From Phycisphaerales bacterium (lineage in GTDB: Bacteria; Planctomycetota; Phycisphaerae; Phycisphaerales; UBA1924): a stretch of DNA of 64,000 nucleotides. The stretch lies in NCBI GenBank assembly GCA_040221175.1, contig JAVJVK010000004.1:352268-416267 (forward strand). Direction: 5' to 3'. The notes beneath the pieces were generated by a model. That model searched no databases and was not told the DNA's origin. It was given only the letters and a program-made list of their open reading frames with translations. Each line of letters opens with the position of its first letter. Within the stretch, counting starts at the first letter, position 1. The position numbers and the translations under genes were made by a program. Positions 17,654 through 26,048 of the stretch are shown in pieces.

Positions 17654-19249
17654 TCAGTGCGCGTTGCGGTGCACGAAGCCGCGGAGCGGCGTCATCGCCA
17701 GGATGCGCAGGTCGAACAAGAGCGACCAGTGGCGGACGTAGTAGAGGTCGTAGCGCAGGCGGCGGCGCAGGCTCGTGTCGCCGCGCAGGCCGTTGACCTG
17801 GGCCCAGCCGGTCATGCCCGCCTTGACGTGCTGGCGGAGCATGTAGCCGCGCCAGTCTTCGCGGAACTTCTCGATCAACTCGGGCCGCTCGGGCCTGGGG
17901 CCCACCAGGCTCATCTCGCCGCGCAGCACGTTGAACAGCTGGGGCAGCTCGTCCAGGCTCGTGCTGCGAAGGAAGCGGCCGATGGGCGTGATGCGGGGGT
18001 CGTTGCGCCGTGTCCACCCCGGCTCGCCATCGCCGGCGCCCTCGGCGTCCGAGCGCTGGGCGGACTGCTCGAGCTCTTCGGCCTCGTCGCTGGCCTGCAT
18101 CATCGTGCGGAACTTGTACATCCAGAACACCTCGCCGCCCAGGCCCACGCGGCGCTGGCGGAAGATGATCGGCCCGGGCCCGCTGAGCGCGACCGCAAGG
18201 GCGCACGCCAGCATGGCCGGGCTGAGCAACAGAAGGGCCACCAGTGCGCCGGCCAGGTCGAGCCCGCGCTTGAGCGCCCCGCCCACGCCGTGGGCCGGGC
18301 TTTCTCGATAACTCAGGACGGGCATGCCGTCCAGCTCGTGCACGGCCATCGACTGCTGCACGTAGCGGGGGTTGACGTCGGGGATGATGCGCACGTCGAC
18401 GGGGAAGCGCTCCAGCCGGCGCAGGATGCGCCCGGTGATGGGCGTCTCGCGGCTGGGCAGGGCCAGGTACACCGCGTCGACCTTGCACGCGCCCATGGTC
18501 TGCTCAAGGTCTCGAAGCCCGCCGAACACCGGCTTGCCCATGCACTCGGGCAGGCGATTCTCGTGCTTGTGGCTGATGAAGTAGGCCACGCGCAGGCCCG
18601 TCCAGCTGTTGCGGTCCAGCGTCTGGGCGGCGATGCGGCCCGTGCGTCCCACGCCGATGATCGCCACGTGCCGCAGGTTGTAGCCGCGGCGGCGCAGCCA
18701 CCGCAGGAACATGCGGAATCCCGTCCGGTGGGCGGTCATCATGCCCAGCAGGAGGATGCCAAAGAGGATGATCTGCACGCGGCTGGCGTCCAGCTCGAAG
18801 CCCAGCAGCATCAGGTGGCGGCTGGGGATGTCGCCGCCGGCCAACTGGCTGCTGCCCACGCCCCAGAGCACGACGACCATCGCCACCACCGAGACGGCCG
18901 TCGCCTTGGCCACCTGCGTGAGCTCGCCGGCCAGCGAGCGGTCTCGCCGCGGGCGATAGAGCTTGAACGCATAAAAGCTGATCATGCAGCACAGGAGCGC
19001 GGCGAGGAGCAGCGGCTGCTTGAAGTAGTCTTCCCAGGCCTGGGGCCAGAAGGGGTAATCACGCTGGTAGGCGCTCCACGGATCGAGCAACACCTGCGAG
19101 AGCGTGCGGGGCGACTCGAGGTCGCCCTGGGAGATCGGCACGACCAGCACCTTGCGGCCCAGCCACGCCAGGAACGCCGCCCCCAGCACGACCGCGGCGT
19201 CGGCGGCGGCCAGCATGACCAGCAGGTATTGATGCTGTTGCTTCAGCAC
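17654..19249 (-). CDS. Polyprenyl-phosphate sugar phosphotransferase (WbaP/CpsE type)
   Basis: 531 residues. The N-terminal third has about five membrane spans (YLLVMLAAADAAVVLGAAFLAWLG onward). A central nucleotide-binding-like region follows (VAIIGVGRTGRIAAQTLDR, about 190-210). The C-terminal catalytic domain has the bacterial sugar transferase signature: KRGLDLAGALVALLLLSP, FRQRRVGLGGEVFWMYKFRTM, LRSTSLDELPQLFNVLRGEMSLVGPRPERPE, GMTGWAQVNGLRGDT. It transfers a sugar 1-phosphate from a nucleotide sugar to undecaprenyl phosphate to start exopolysaccharide or O-antigen synthesis. No further polysaccharide genes are adjacent. Confidence 0.93.
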   Translation of the reverse strand: MLKQQHQYLLVMLAAADAAVVLGAAFLAWLGRKVLVVPISQGDLESPRTLSQVLLDPWSAYQRDYPFWPQAWEDYFKQPLLLAALLCCMISFYAFKLYRPRRDRSLAGELTQVAKATAVSVVAMVVVLWGVGSSQLAGGDIPSRHLMLLGFELDASRVQIILFGILLLGMMTAHRTGFRMFLRWLRRRGYNLRHVAIIGVGRTGRIAAQTLDRNSWTGLRVAYFISHKHENRLPECMGKPVFGGLRDLEQTMGACKVDAVYLALPSRETPITGRILRRLERFPVDVRIIPDVNPRYVQQSMAVHELDGMPVLSYRESPAHGVGGALKRGLDLAGALVALLLLSPAMLACALAVALSGPGPIIFRQRRVGLGGEVFWMYKFRTMMQASDEAEELEQSAQRSDAEGAGDGEPGWTRRNDPRITPIGRFLRSTSLDELPQLFNVLRGEMSLVGPRPERPELIEKFREDWRGYMLRQHVKAGMTGWAQVNGLRGDTSLRRRLRYDLYYVRHWSLLFDLRILAMTPLRGFVHRNAH

Positions 19250-19405
19250 GCGCCCGTGCTCCCCTTCCGTGGGCCCCTGCCGGGGGCCGTCGATGTCCGG
19301 GCTCTCCGCGGGGGCTGGCCCGGGGTCCCGCTGCTGAGTTTATCGGCTCCGATCCGTCGCTTCGCTCCAGCGGACCCCCTGGCCGCCAGATTGTGCCCGC
19401 CGTCG

Positions 19406-20371
19406 TCAGCCCTGCGGCTCGGGCCAGGGCGGATTGGGCCGCGGCGCGGGCGTGCGGTCGCTCAGCCGTTCCAGCGCGGCTCGATCCTCGTCGGTCAGGG
19501 CGTCGGCTGGGGGCGGCACGATTTGGATGACGGCGTACAAGTCTCCACTCGTGCCCTTCGCGTCGGTCAGCCCCCGGCCGCGAAGGCGCAGCCGCTTGCC
19601 GCTGCGCGTGCCCGCCGGCACCGTGATGTAGACCTCGCCCTCGAGCGTCGGGACGGCGATCTCCTTGCCCAGCGTTGCCTCTGCGATGGTCAGGGGCAGG
19701 TCGATGGCCAGGTCCAGCACGCCCTCGCGCCGGTACAAGGGGTGCTTGCCGACACGGATGGTCAGGATCAGGTCGGGCTCGCCCCGCCCGCCGGCCACGC
19801 GCAGCTTCGCCCCGTCGGCGATGCCCTTGGGAATGCTCACCTCGATCGTCGTCGCCTTGCCGCCCCGCCGCACCGGCACGCGCTCGGTGCCGCCGCGGGC
19901 CATGGTCATAAAGGACACATCGAGCTCGGCCTGGGCCGCCGGCTGGGTGCGCTCCCGGACGCGGCCGCGCTGGGCCCGGGCGCCCCGTGGCGTGGGCCCG
20001 GCTCCGCCGCCGGCTGCACCCCCGCCGCCGAAGAACGCGTCGAACATCGAGCCCAGGTCGTCCAGGTCGAAGTCGGACGCCGCACCGCCCCGGCCACCGC
20101 CCACGTTGCTCCACGAGTAGTGCGCCCCCCCGCCGGCGCCCGCCGCGGCCGCGGCGCCGGCCCGGCCGAAGCGATCGTACTGGGCGCGCTTCTCCGGCTC
20201 GCCGAGCACGTCGTAGGCGGTCTGCACCTCGGCGAACTTCTCGGCCGCATCGGGCGCCTTGTTGACGTCCGGGTGCAGCTCGCGCGCAAGCTTGCGGTAG
20301 GCGGCGCGGATCTCCTCCTGCGTGGCCGAACGCTTCACGCCGAGCACGTCGTAGTAGTCACGCTCGGCCAT
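19406..20371 (-). CDS. DnaJ-family co-chaperone without zinc finger (CbpA/type B)
   Basis: 321 residues. The J domain (residues 1-70) contains the HPD motif in LARELHPDVNKAPDAAEKFAEV. It is followed by a glycine-rich linker (AAAAAGAGGGAHYS, FFGGGGAAGGG) and the two C-terminal substrate-binding beta domains (RVPVRRGGKATTIEVSIPKGIADGAKLRVAG, HPLYRREGVLDLAIDLPLTIAEATLGKEI, VPAGTRSGKRLRLRGRG). The CxxCxGxG zinc repeats of type A DnaJ are absent, so it is CbpA-like. It stimulates DnaK ATPase. It lies 30 bp downstream of the FKBP gene on the same strand, which suggests co-transcription of two folding factors. Confidence 0.93.
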   Translation of the reverse strand: MAERDYYDVLGVKRSATQEEIRAAYRKLARELHPDVNKAPDAAEKFAEVQTAYDVLGEPEKRAQYDRFGRAGAAAAAGAGGGAHYSWSNVGGGRGGAASDFDLDDLGSMFDAFFGGGGAAGGGAGPTPRGARAQRGRVRERTQPAAQAELDVSFMTMARGGTERVPVRRGGKATTIEVSIPKGIADGAKLRVAGGRGEPDLILTIRVGKHPLYRREGVLDLAIDLPLTIAEATLGKEIAVPTLEGEVYITVPAGTRSGKRLRLRGRGLTDAKGTSGDLYAVIQIVPPPADALTDEDRAALERLSDRTPAPRPNPPWPEPQG

Positions 20372-20401
20372 GACGCTCCCCGGATTGGGCGGGCACTTGT
20401 C

Positions 20402-21514
20402 TCAGGGCTGCCTCTTGTCTTGCTCGGGGCGCTTCACGCGCTCTTCCATCGGGATGGGGTCGGTCTGCTCCACGCGGATGATGTGGATGTGGAAGATGAG
20501 CGTGGAGTTGGCCGGCAGGTTCTGCATCACCACGTCGCCGAACCCCAGCTCGGGCGGGATGACGAGCTTGCGCCGCACGCCCTCGAACAGCGGCTCGATG
20601 CCCTGCTTGAAGCCCCCCACCACGCGCAGCGGGTAAGCCACGCGCATGGCCAGCCCGCGCTCCCACGTCGAATCGAAGATCGTGCCGTCGGTGCGCCACG
20701 CCTCGTAGTTGAGGAAGACGATGTCGCCCTCGTCCGTGGGCGGGTCGTCGGTCTGGCCCTGGTCGTAGGTGATGGCGACCAGGCCGTCCTCGCCCACGTC
20801 GACCGAGACCGGGAGCGTGCCGCGCTCCCAGGTGATCGGCCCCGTGCCGGGGATGGGCGTGGCGTCGATGCCGTAGAAGGTGTCTTCGGACACGATGCGG
20901 TCGGGCCGCACGCGCATGGAGCTGGCCACCTCGACCGATCCCGAATCGGGCGTAGGGTAGGGCTGGATCGTCTCGCCCGCGTAGCCCCCGCTGGCGCGCT
21001 CGAAGCGCAGGTCGCGCGTGGCCAGCAGCTCTTCGAGCCGGATCTCGTCCAGCGACATGTGGTCGGGCGCCAGCCACAGCGTGGTGAGCATCCGGGCCCG
21101 CTGGGGATCGCGGAACTCGTAGGTCCGCAGCCGCAGCGCGTCGCCGTAGCGGTACACGCGGAAGATCGCCTGGCGCACCGGCTCCCACGGCGTGCCGTCG
21201 GCGTGCACCTCGACGTAGATCGCCCGGCCCAGCAGGTCGGTCTCGAAGGGCAGCATGTGCATCCACAGCACCGCCGCCTCCTCGCCCTGGCCCACGGGCT
21301 GGGTGGTCTTCCAGCTTCCCTCGAGCATCGAGGTCAGGCGGCTGATGTCCGCGTCGATGGGCTGGCCCACGAACAGGCTGGGCTGGGGCCCGGGGCCGTC
21401 TTCGGTCTCGTCGGGGTTGTTGTGCGGGGTCGGCGCCGGCTGGGCGCACGCGAGCCACGCCGGGGCCAGCAGGGCCGCCAGCGTGGCGATCGTCAGGACG
21501 CGGAATGGGGACAT
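20402..21514 (-). CDS. Secreted CpcT/CpeT-like domain fused to FKBP peptidyl-prolyl isomerase
   Basis: 370 residues from MSPFRVLTIATLAALLAP (ATG complement 21512-21514), a signal peptide that may end at a lipoprotein-like cysteine (LACAQP). Residues 55-235 resemble the CpcT/CpeT chromophore-lyase family: LTSMLEGSWKTTQ, AIYVEVHADGTPWEPVRQAIFRVYR and IPGTGPITWERGTLPVSVD. Residues 262-358 form an FKBP domain (EGDIVFLNYEAWRTDGTIFDST, GGFKQGIEPLFEGVRRKLVIPPELGFGD, STLIFHIHIIRVE). Phycobilisomes are not expected in this organism, so the first domain probably does not attach bilins. The gene precedes the DnaJ gene by 30 bp. Confidence 0.85.
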   Translation of the reverse strand: MSPFRVLTIATLAALLAPAWLACAQPAPTPHNNPDETEDGPGPQPSLFVGQPIDADISRLTSMLEGSWKTTQPVGQGEEAAVLWMHMLPFETDLLGRAIYVEVHADGTPWEPVRQAIFRVYRYGDALRLRTYEFRDPQRARMLTTLWLAPDHMSLDEIRLEELLATRDLRFERASGGYAGETIQPYPTPDSGSVEVASSMRVRPDRIVSEDTFYGIDATPIPGTGPITWERGTLPVSVDVGEDGLVAITYDQGQTDDPPTDEGDIVFLNYEAWRTDGTIFDSTWERGLAMRVAYPLRVVGGFKQGIEPLFEGVRRKLVIPPELGFGDVVMQNLPANSTLIFHIHIIRVEQTDPIPMEERVKRPEQDKRQP

Positions 21515-21594
21515 GCGGGCACTCCTTGGCGGGCAACGGGCCATTCTACGGGCCGCCGCCGCCGACCGCCAAGGAGCCGCCCCCCCGGGCTGGC

Positions 21595-22587
21595 TTACGT
21601 GAGCTCGGGGAACATCTTCTGCACGATGCCCACCAGGTCCTGCACGTGGCTGACGCTCTCGTCGAACAGGGCCTTCTCGCCGCCCTGGAACTCGAAGTCG
21701 ACCACCTTCTCCACGCCGCCCTTGCCCAGCAGCGCCGGCACGCCCACGAAGTAGCCCTTGGCCGCCCCGCCGAACTCGTCGTTGCAGTAGACGGCGCTGG
21801 GGATGATGCGCTTCTTGTCCTTGATGATCGCCTCGACCATCTGGATGGTGCCGCTGGCGGGCGCGTAGTACGCGCTGGTGCCCATGAGCTTGACGACCTC
21901 GCCGCCGCCCACCTTGGCGCGCTCGACGCACGCGGTGATCTTCTCTTCGCTCAAGAGGCTGGTCACCGGGATGCCGTGCACGCTGGTCAGGCGCGGCAGG
22001 GGCACCATGTCGTCGCCGTGGCCGCCCAGCAGCAACGCCTGCACGTCCTCGACCGAGCAGCCGATCTCCCAGGCGATGAACGTGCGGAAGCGCGCCACGT
22101 CGAGCGCGCCGGCCTGGCCCATGATGCGGTTGGTCGGAAAGCCCGTGGCCTTCCACGCCGTGTAGACCATGGCGTCCAGCGGATTGCTCACGACGATGAC
22201 GATCGAGTCGGGCGCGTGCTGCTTGATGTTCTCGCTGACGCTCTTGACGATCTTGACGTTGGTCTCGATCAAATCGTCGCGGCTCATGCCCGGCTTGCGC
22301 GGCAGGCCCGCCGTCACCACCACCACGTCGCTGCCGGCGATGTCGGCGTAGTCGCTGGTGCCGATGATGTTGCTGTCGAAGCGCTCGATGGGCCCGCAGC
22401 ACGCCAGGTCGAGCATCTTGCCCTGGGCCACGCCTTCCTTATCGGGAATGTCGAGCACGACGATGTCGCCCAGTTCCTTGGCCGCCGCCCAGTGGGCGCA
22501 GGTCGCGCCGACGTTGCCCGCCCCGATGATGCTGATCTTGGGGCGGCTGGTGTTCATCCTGGGGGTGGGGCTGGTGCTGGGGGGCAT
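21595..22587 (-). CDS. mdh: Malate dehydrogenase (LDH-like type)
   Basis: 330 residues. The Rossmann motif is ISIIGAGNVGATCAHW (about 18-33); VVVTAGLPRKPGMSRDDLIETN contains the substrate-binding arginine loop, IVVSNPLDAMVYTAWKATGFP the NAD-contact strand, and LLGGHGDDMVPLPRLTSV the catalytic histidine (GGHGD). The RKPG sequence in the specificity loop favours malate over lactate. It interconverts malate and oxaloacetate with NAD(H). The start at 22587 is preferred over the ATG at 22557 because GGAG lies 7-8 bases upstream of it. The frame stays open into the repeat array upstream but has no homology there. Confidence 0.93.
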   Translation of the reverse strand: MPPSTSPTPRMNTSRPKISIIGAGNVGATCAHWAAAKELGDIVVLDIPDKEGVAQGKMLDLACCGPIERFDSNIIGTSDYADIAGSDVVVVTAGLPRKPGMSRDDLIETNVKIVKSVSENIKQHAPDSIVIVVSNPLDAMVYTAWKATGFPTNRIMGQAGALDVARFRTFIAWEIGCSVEDVQALLLGGHGDDMVPLPRLTSVHGIPVTSLLSEEKITACVERAKVGGGEVVKLMGTSAYYAPASGTIQMVEAIIKDKKRIIPSAVYCNDEFGGAAKGYFVGVPALLGKGGVEKVVDFEFQGGEKALFDESVSHVQDLVGIVQKMFPELT

Positions 22588-22755
22588 GCTGGGTCTCCAT
22601 CCGTTGTGGGTTGGGGGGTGGCTGGGGTGTGGTTGATCGGAAGGGCGAGAGGGTAGGAAGGGCATCGCGGCCAGACGCCCCGCCCCATGCCAGCCGCCCG
22701 CAGCCCATCGCCGGGCCACCCGGCCCCACGCCTGCCCGACCCCGGGGGCCGTTCC

Positions 22756-23007
22756 CGCGGCCGAGAGCGCCGCCCTCGCCGCGTGGCGAGCCAATTCCGC
22801 GGCCGCGTGCCCCGTCCTCGCCCAGCGGCGGAGCGTTTCCGCGGCCGCGAGCGCATTCCTCGCCCCGTGGATCGCCGTCCCCTCGGCCGCGAGCGCCGTT
22901 CTCGCCCCGTGGGGGTTCGCTCCCGCGGCCGCGAGCGCCGTTCCCACCCTGCGGAGGGCCAATCCCGCAGGTGCGAAACTCGTTCTCGCATAGGCGAGAA
23001 TGATGCT
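22756..23007. repeat. Intergenic tandem repeat, six 42-bp units
   Basis: Six units, each starting near CGCGGCCGCGAGCGCC, recur exactly every 42 bases (unit starts 22756, 22798, 22840, 22882, 22924, 22966). Each unit opens with a CGCGGCCGCG-like palindrome followed by a Tctcgccccgtgg-like half. All three frames on both strands stay open, so 14-residue peptide repeats appear, but none is credible as a protein. It lies upstream of mdh in an 843-bp gap. Two equal halves of 21 bp link it to the other two arrays. Confidence 0.87.
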
Positions 23008-23430
23008 CGCGCGTGTCCCAATAGATGGGCGCTATTAGATTCCCCGCTCACGGGCTCTCAGGCCCGTTGACCGTGATCGGACCGGCCCCGCACCCCGCGG
23101 ATCGTTGCAGCCATTGCGGAGATCCCCGATCACCCGGTCTCGGCTCAGCCGGGGCCCGCTGCCGCGCCTCGTCGCGGCCCGGCGAGCGCGACAGGCGCCG
23201 GGCCCGCCTCCCGACACGCACACCCCCACCACCCATTACCCACCACCCACCTCCCACCCGACTTCGGGGCGCGACGACTGGGTCGAGCTCCAGGGGCCGC
23301 GTTGCCGGCCCCGCGCAACGCCGCTGCGCCCGCGACCCGCCCGTGCCGCATCTCGTACAGAAGCAGCACGGCCTCCGCCCACCACGCTCGTGGCGCGGCG
23401 GGCGGCGGGGCCAGGCATAAGGAGCCAGCG
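23008..23430. other. Intergenic, no gene seen
   Basis: High-GC spacer of 423 bp between the 42-bp repeat array and the small Gly/Lys gene. The only structure noted is a C/A-rich low-complexity run (CACCCACC-type) at about 23218-23263. Open frames here are unsupported by start sites or recognisable protein sequence. Confidence 0.5.
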
Positions 23431-23556
23431 ATGGCACAAGGCAAGAACGGCGGCGGCGGAGGGAACAAGGGCGGCGGCAAGGGCCCGGGCGGCAAGCCCA
23501 GCACCACGGGCAAGCCCTCGGGCGGCGGCCGCGACAACAACCCGCCGAAGAAGTAA
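23431..23556 (+). CDS. Small Gly/Lys/Pro-rich protein (41 aa)
   Basis: A 41-residue open frame, MAQGKNGGGGG and then glycine, lysine, proline and asparagine to the end (DNNPPKK). The start is supported by a strong AAGGAG ribosome-binding site 7 bases upstream (23418-23424 region), and a long hairpin follows the stop. It has no fold to recognise; its composition resembles small basic disordered proteins that bind nucleic acid, but that is only a suggestion. Confidence 0.6.
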   Translation: MAQGKNGGGGGNKGGGKGPGGKPSTTGKPSGGGRDNNPPKK

Positions 23557-23574
23557 ATCCCCGACCCATCGATG

Positions 23575-23603
23575 AACGGCCCGCCGGTTCCAGGCGGGCC
23601 GTT
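23575..23603 (+). terminator. Hairpin after the small Gly/Lys gene, terminator-like
   Basis: A perfect 11-bp stem (AACGGCCCGCC pairing with GGCGGGCCGTT) with a 7-base loop, 18 bp after the stop at 23556. There is no T run after it, so it may act as a terminator only weakly or as a 3' stabiliser. Confidence 0.5.
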
Positions 23604-23647
23604 GTACATCTGTGGGCAACGAAAGATCGCGACCGTAGCATCGCGAC

Positions 23648-24949
23648 ATGGCACACCATACACAACACGCTCGTGCTCGGCTGAGCCTTCCAACGAGGCA
23701 ATGGCTCTCCAGATTGCTCGCAATGTTGCTGCTGGGCTTGCCGGCCTCTGCGTCGAACGCCCAGACGGCCGACGCGGGCCTGCTCGACGCCATCGGGCAG
23801 GACCGAGCCATCGTGCTCAAGATGCACGGCGCATATGGCAATGAAGTGACCGCTCTGGGCGTGCGACGCGTGCTCGACTATGCCAAGCGGCAGAACGTCC
23901 GCCATGCCGTGCTGTGGCTCGACTCGGCCGGCGGTCTGGACGTCTCCGGCCGGGCCATCGCCGGCCAGATGGCCGAACTGGACGGCGACTTCGAGTTCCA
24001 CGTGGTCATCGACCGGGCCGAGGGCCCCGCGGTCTTCACGGTGGCGGCGGCCGACACCCTCTGGACGCTGCCCGGCGGGCACGCGGGCACGGTGCTGTCG
24101 TACAACGCCGAACTGCCCCAAGCCGCGCCGACCCTGCCGGGCCTGCCGGTGCAGCCGCCGCCCGATGTGGTCCAGCTCGCGAGCGACCTGGGCGCGGTCG
24201 CGGCGGCCAAGGGACGACCTGGCGATCTCTTTCGCGCCATGGTCGACCCGTCGCTGGAACTCTGGATGTGGACCGAGGACGCCGATCGCCGCGCGTTCGG
24301 GCTCGACCAGCCGATCGGCCGTTCGGGCGTGCGTGACCTGCAACAGGTCGACACCGACCAGACGGTCGTCGCCCTGGGCGACGACGAGTTGCACGACCTT
24401 GGACTGGCCCGCGCCGCCTCGCGTGGCGACGTGCAGCACCTGCTGGCCAACCAGCCCTTCGAGGTCGACCGCATGCTCGAAGCCGCATCGCGCACGGTGG
24501 CCGGGCTCGTCGGCCGGCGCGACAGCGCCATCGAGCGGTCGCGGGGGCCGATCGAGAAGATCGACGGCCTGTGGGCCCGCGCCGCCGCGGCCCGGCAGGC
24601 GGCCGAGGGCGCCGAGCCCAACCCGCTGCTCATCCGCATCGACTACCGCACGAACAAGATGACCGACGAGAGCGCCCGAGCCTGGCGGGCCGCCGTGGAC
24701 CAGTGCACGGGGCACTGGAAGGCCTACCAGTCGATCCTCAAGTCCATCGGCGACGCCGAGAAGGACCACGTGCGCCTGACGCGTGCCGCCAACACCCAGG
24801 CCGCCCGCTTCCACGCCGACCTGCTGTGGCCAGCCCCCGACGAACTCACCCCCGGCGACATCGCCGACGAGGCCGAGCTCGACGTGCTGTGGCGCGAGGC
24901 GGAAGCGGAGATCCGGAGGTTGCGGGTGGAGCGGGGGAGGGTGAGGTAG
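23648..24949 (+). CDS. Exported ClpP/S49/NfeD-like protein, probably without the catalytic serine
   Basis: 433 residues with an N-terminal signal peptide (SRLLAMLLLGLPASASNAQ, cleavage near 39). Residues 45-150 follow the ClpP-crotonase fold of S49/NfeD membrane proteases: IVLKMHGAYGNEVTALGVRRVLDYA, VLWLDSAGGLDVSGRAIAGQM and AVFTVAAADTLWTLPGGHAGTV. The segment that should carry the nucleophile (usually ASAA or SGGY before the AAAD strand) reads GPAVFTVAAAD, with no serine. The C-terminal 200 residues are helical and unknown. It is probably a non-catalytic relative or a divergent enzyme. It converges on the SIR2 gene with a 37-bp gap. Confidence 0.6.
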   Translation: MAHHTQHARARLSLPTRQWLSRLLAMLLLGLPASASNAQTADAGLLDAIGQDRAIVLKMHGAYGNEVTALGVRRVLDYAKRQNVRHAVLWLDSAGGLDVSGRAIAGQMAELDGDFEFHVVIDRAEGPAVFTVAAADTLWTLPGGHAGTVLSYNAELPQAAPTLPGLPVQPPPDVVQLASDLGAVAAAKGRPGDLFRAMVDPSLELWMWTEDADRRAFGLDQPIGRSGVRDLQQVDTDQTVVALGDDELHDLGLARAASRGDVQHLLANQPFEVDRMLEAASRTVAGLVGRRDSAIERSRGPIEKIDGLWARAAAARQAAEGAEPNPLLIRIDYRTNKMTDESARAWRAAVDQCTGHWKAYQSILKSIGDAEKDHVRLTRAANTQAARFHADLLWPAPDELTPGDIADEAELDVLWREAEAEIRRLRVERGRVR

Positions 24950-24986
24950 AGCTAAACGAGCCCAGAGAAGCAGCAGCAACCTGCGC

Positions 24987-26048
24987 CTATACACGCCAAA
25001 TTCTTGGGTCGGCAGCAACAAACTCACTCAAGTAATCAAAGCTGACTACTCGAGTCGACGGTTGCATAGAGCGTTTGAAGACTTCTCTGCAACGGCGACG
25101 AGCGGTACGATCCGGATTCACAACGACAAGTGACTTAAGTTTCTTGCTGACACTTGTTCGAAATAAAGCGGTGGCATGCATGTCCGTCACCGGAAGCGAA
25201 TAGCCGATCAAGACTATTTGCTCGGCCTTGTTGAGAGCGTGAGCCGCGCCTTGCCATAGTCCACGAAAGACTCCTGTGTCATAAGCTTTTTGTGACTCAG
25301 GAGGCAGGATAGTAAATCGCATATTTTCGCCCGCTTGTCGAGTGTAGGGACGTTGCTTTAGATTCATCTTGCTCCTGCTCTTGCGCCCACGCCCCTCCAC
25401 TAGTTGAAAGTGGAGCGAGCCATGGAGCTTGTACACCTTGATCGTGTCGGCTTCGTCGGCCCTGGTCGTCGGTTGCCAATACTCATCACCCGTGATGGCG
25501 CTGCCACGTGGGCCAAGGTTCAACCCGTAGCCATAATGGGCGTTCCATTTGCCGTCGCCGTACCGCTTCAAAGCAAAATCTAGCAAACAATCATAATTGA
25601 ACGAGATCACCGTGTCCTGCTTCAACATGGACTTAGCAACCAGCATCGCGTGATGAGAGCAGTCATTTGATTCCTGGCTCGAATGGCCATCTGTATTCCA
25701 TGTAAGCGAATCTTCAAGCGAAGCCGCAATCGCCTGAACAAGTCTGTTCCGCTTCTCTTTAAGCTCATCGAGCTTGAATGCCCGGGCCCCTTTGCCGGTT
25801 GTAGTCAGCATCTTGATCGTGTGTTCTAGTGTCGCAAAGACAGTTTCCATCGTGGCACTATGGTTGTGGCCAAACAGCTCGACCACATCGGCGTTCACGC
25901 TCGTGATGAGTTTCTGATGCTTGGGATTGGTGATGCGTTGGAGCTGGAGAAAGAAGTCTGTGTCCAACGGCGGCAAGCAAGCGTGTTTGTTGGAGTCGGC
26001 AAACGAACAGCCTCGCGTTGCGCCGGCGCCTAGTACGATGACCGCCAT
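24987..26048 (-). CDS. SIR2-like NAD-binding protein, probable defence effector
   Basis: 353 residues from MAVIVLGAGATRG. SIR2-family motifs are all present: the nucleotide loop VLGAGATRG (4-12), SFNYDCLLD (about 149-157; the N and D of the TxNYD motif), KLHGSLHF (about 205-212; the catalytic histidine), and LIGYSLPVTDMHATALFR (about 278-295), the C-terminal signature of the SIR2_2 group. Such proteins in anti-phage systems destroy NAD+ on infection. The start overlaps the upstream stop as TAATG (26046-26050), so translation is coupled to the DUF4041/GIY-YIG nuclease gene. The base composition is clearly lower in GC than the neighbours, which suggests transfer. No zinc cysteines of deacetylase sirtuins are seen. 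Confidence 0.85.
   Translation of the reverse strand: MAVIVLGAGATRGCSFADSNKHACLPPLDTDFFLQLQRITNPKHQKLITSVNADVVELFGHNHSATMETVFATLEHTIKMLTTTGKGARAFKLDELKEKRNRLVQAIAASLEDSLTWNTDGHSSQESNDCSHHAMLVAKSMLKQDTVISFNYDCLLDFALKRYGDGKWNAHYGYGLNLGPRGSAITGDEYWQPTTRADEADTIKVYKLHGSLHFQLVEGRGRKSRSKMNLKQRPYTRQAGENMRFTILPPESQKAYDTGVFRGLWQGAAHALNKAEQIVLIGYSLPVTDMHATALFRTSVSKKLKSLVVVNPDRTARRRCREVFKRSMQPSTRVVSFDYLSEFVAADPRIWRV

Noticed and set aside
17039..21754. Very long plus-strand open frame (about 1570 codons) across sugar transferase, dnaJ and FKBP genes
   Set aside because: The genes on minus have clear domains; this frame is the antisense of their codon bias.
22558..22632. G-rich run near the mdh start as a G-quadruplex regulatory element
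   Set aside because: Several G runs exist on the plus strand, but such runs are frequent by chance in this base composition and no further support is seen.
22687..23070. Arginine-rich 14-residue peptide repeats encoded by the 42-bp array
   Set aside because: All frames on both strands are open because of the repeat composition; there is no start signal and no conserved protein. Reported as a DNA repeat instead.
23048..25027. Minus-strand frame of 659 codons across 23.0-25.0 kb
   Set aside because: It lies opposite the exported S49-like gene and the small Gly/Lys gene, which have proper starts and signal peptides; the antisense frame has no motif.
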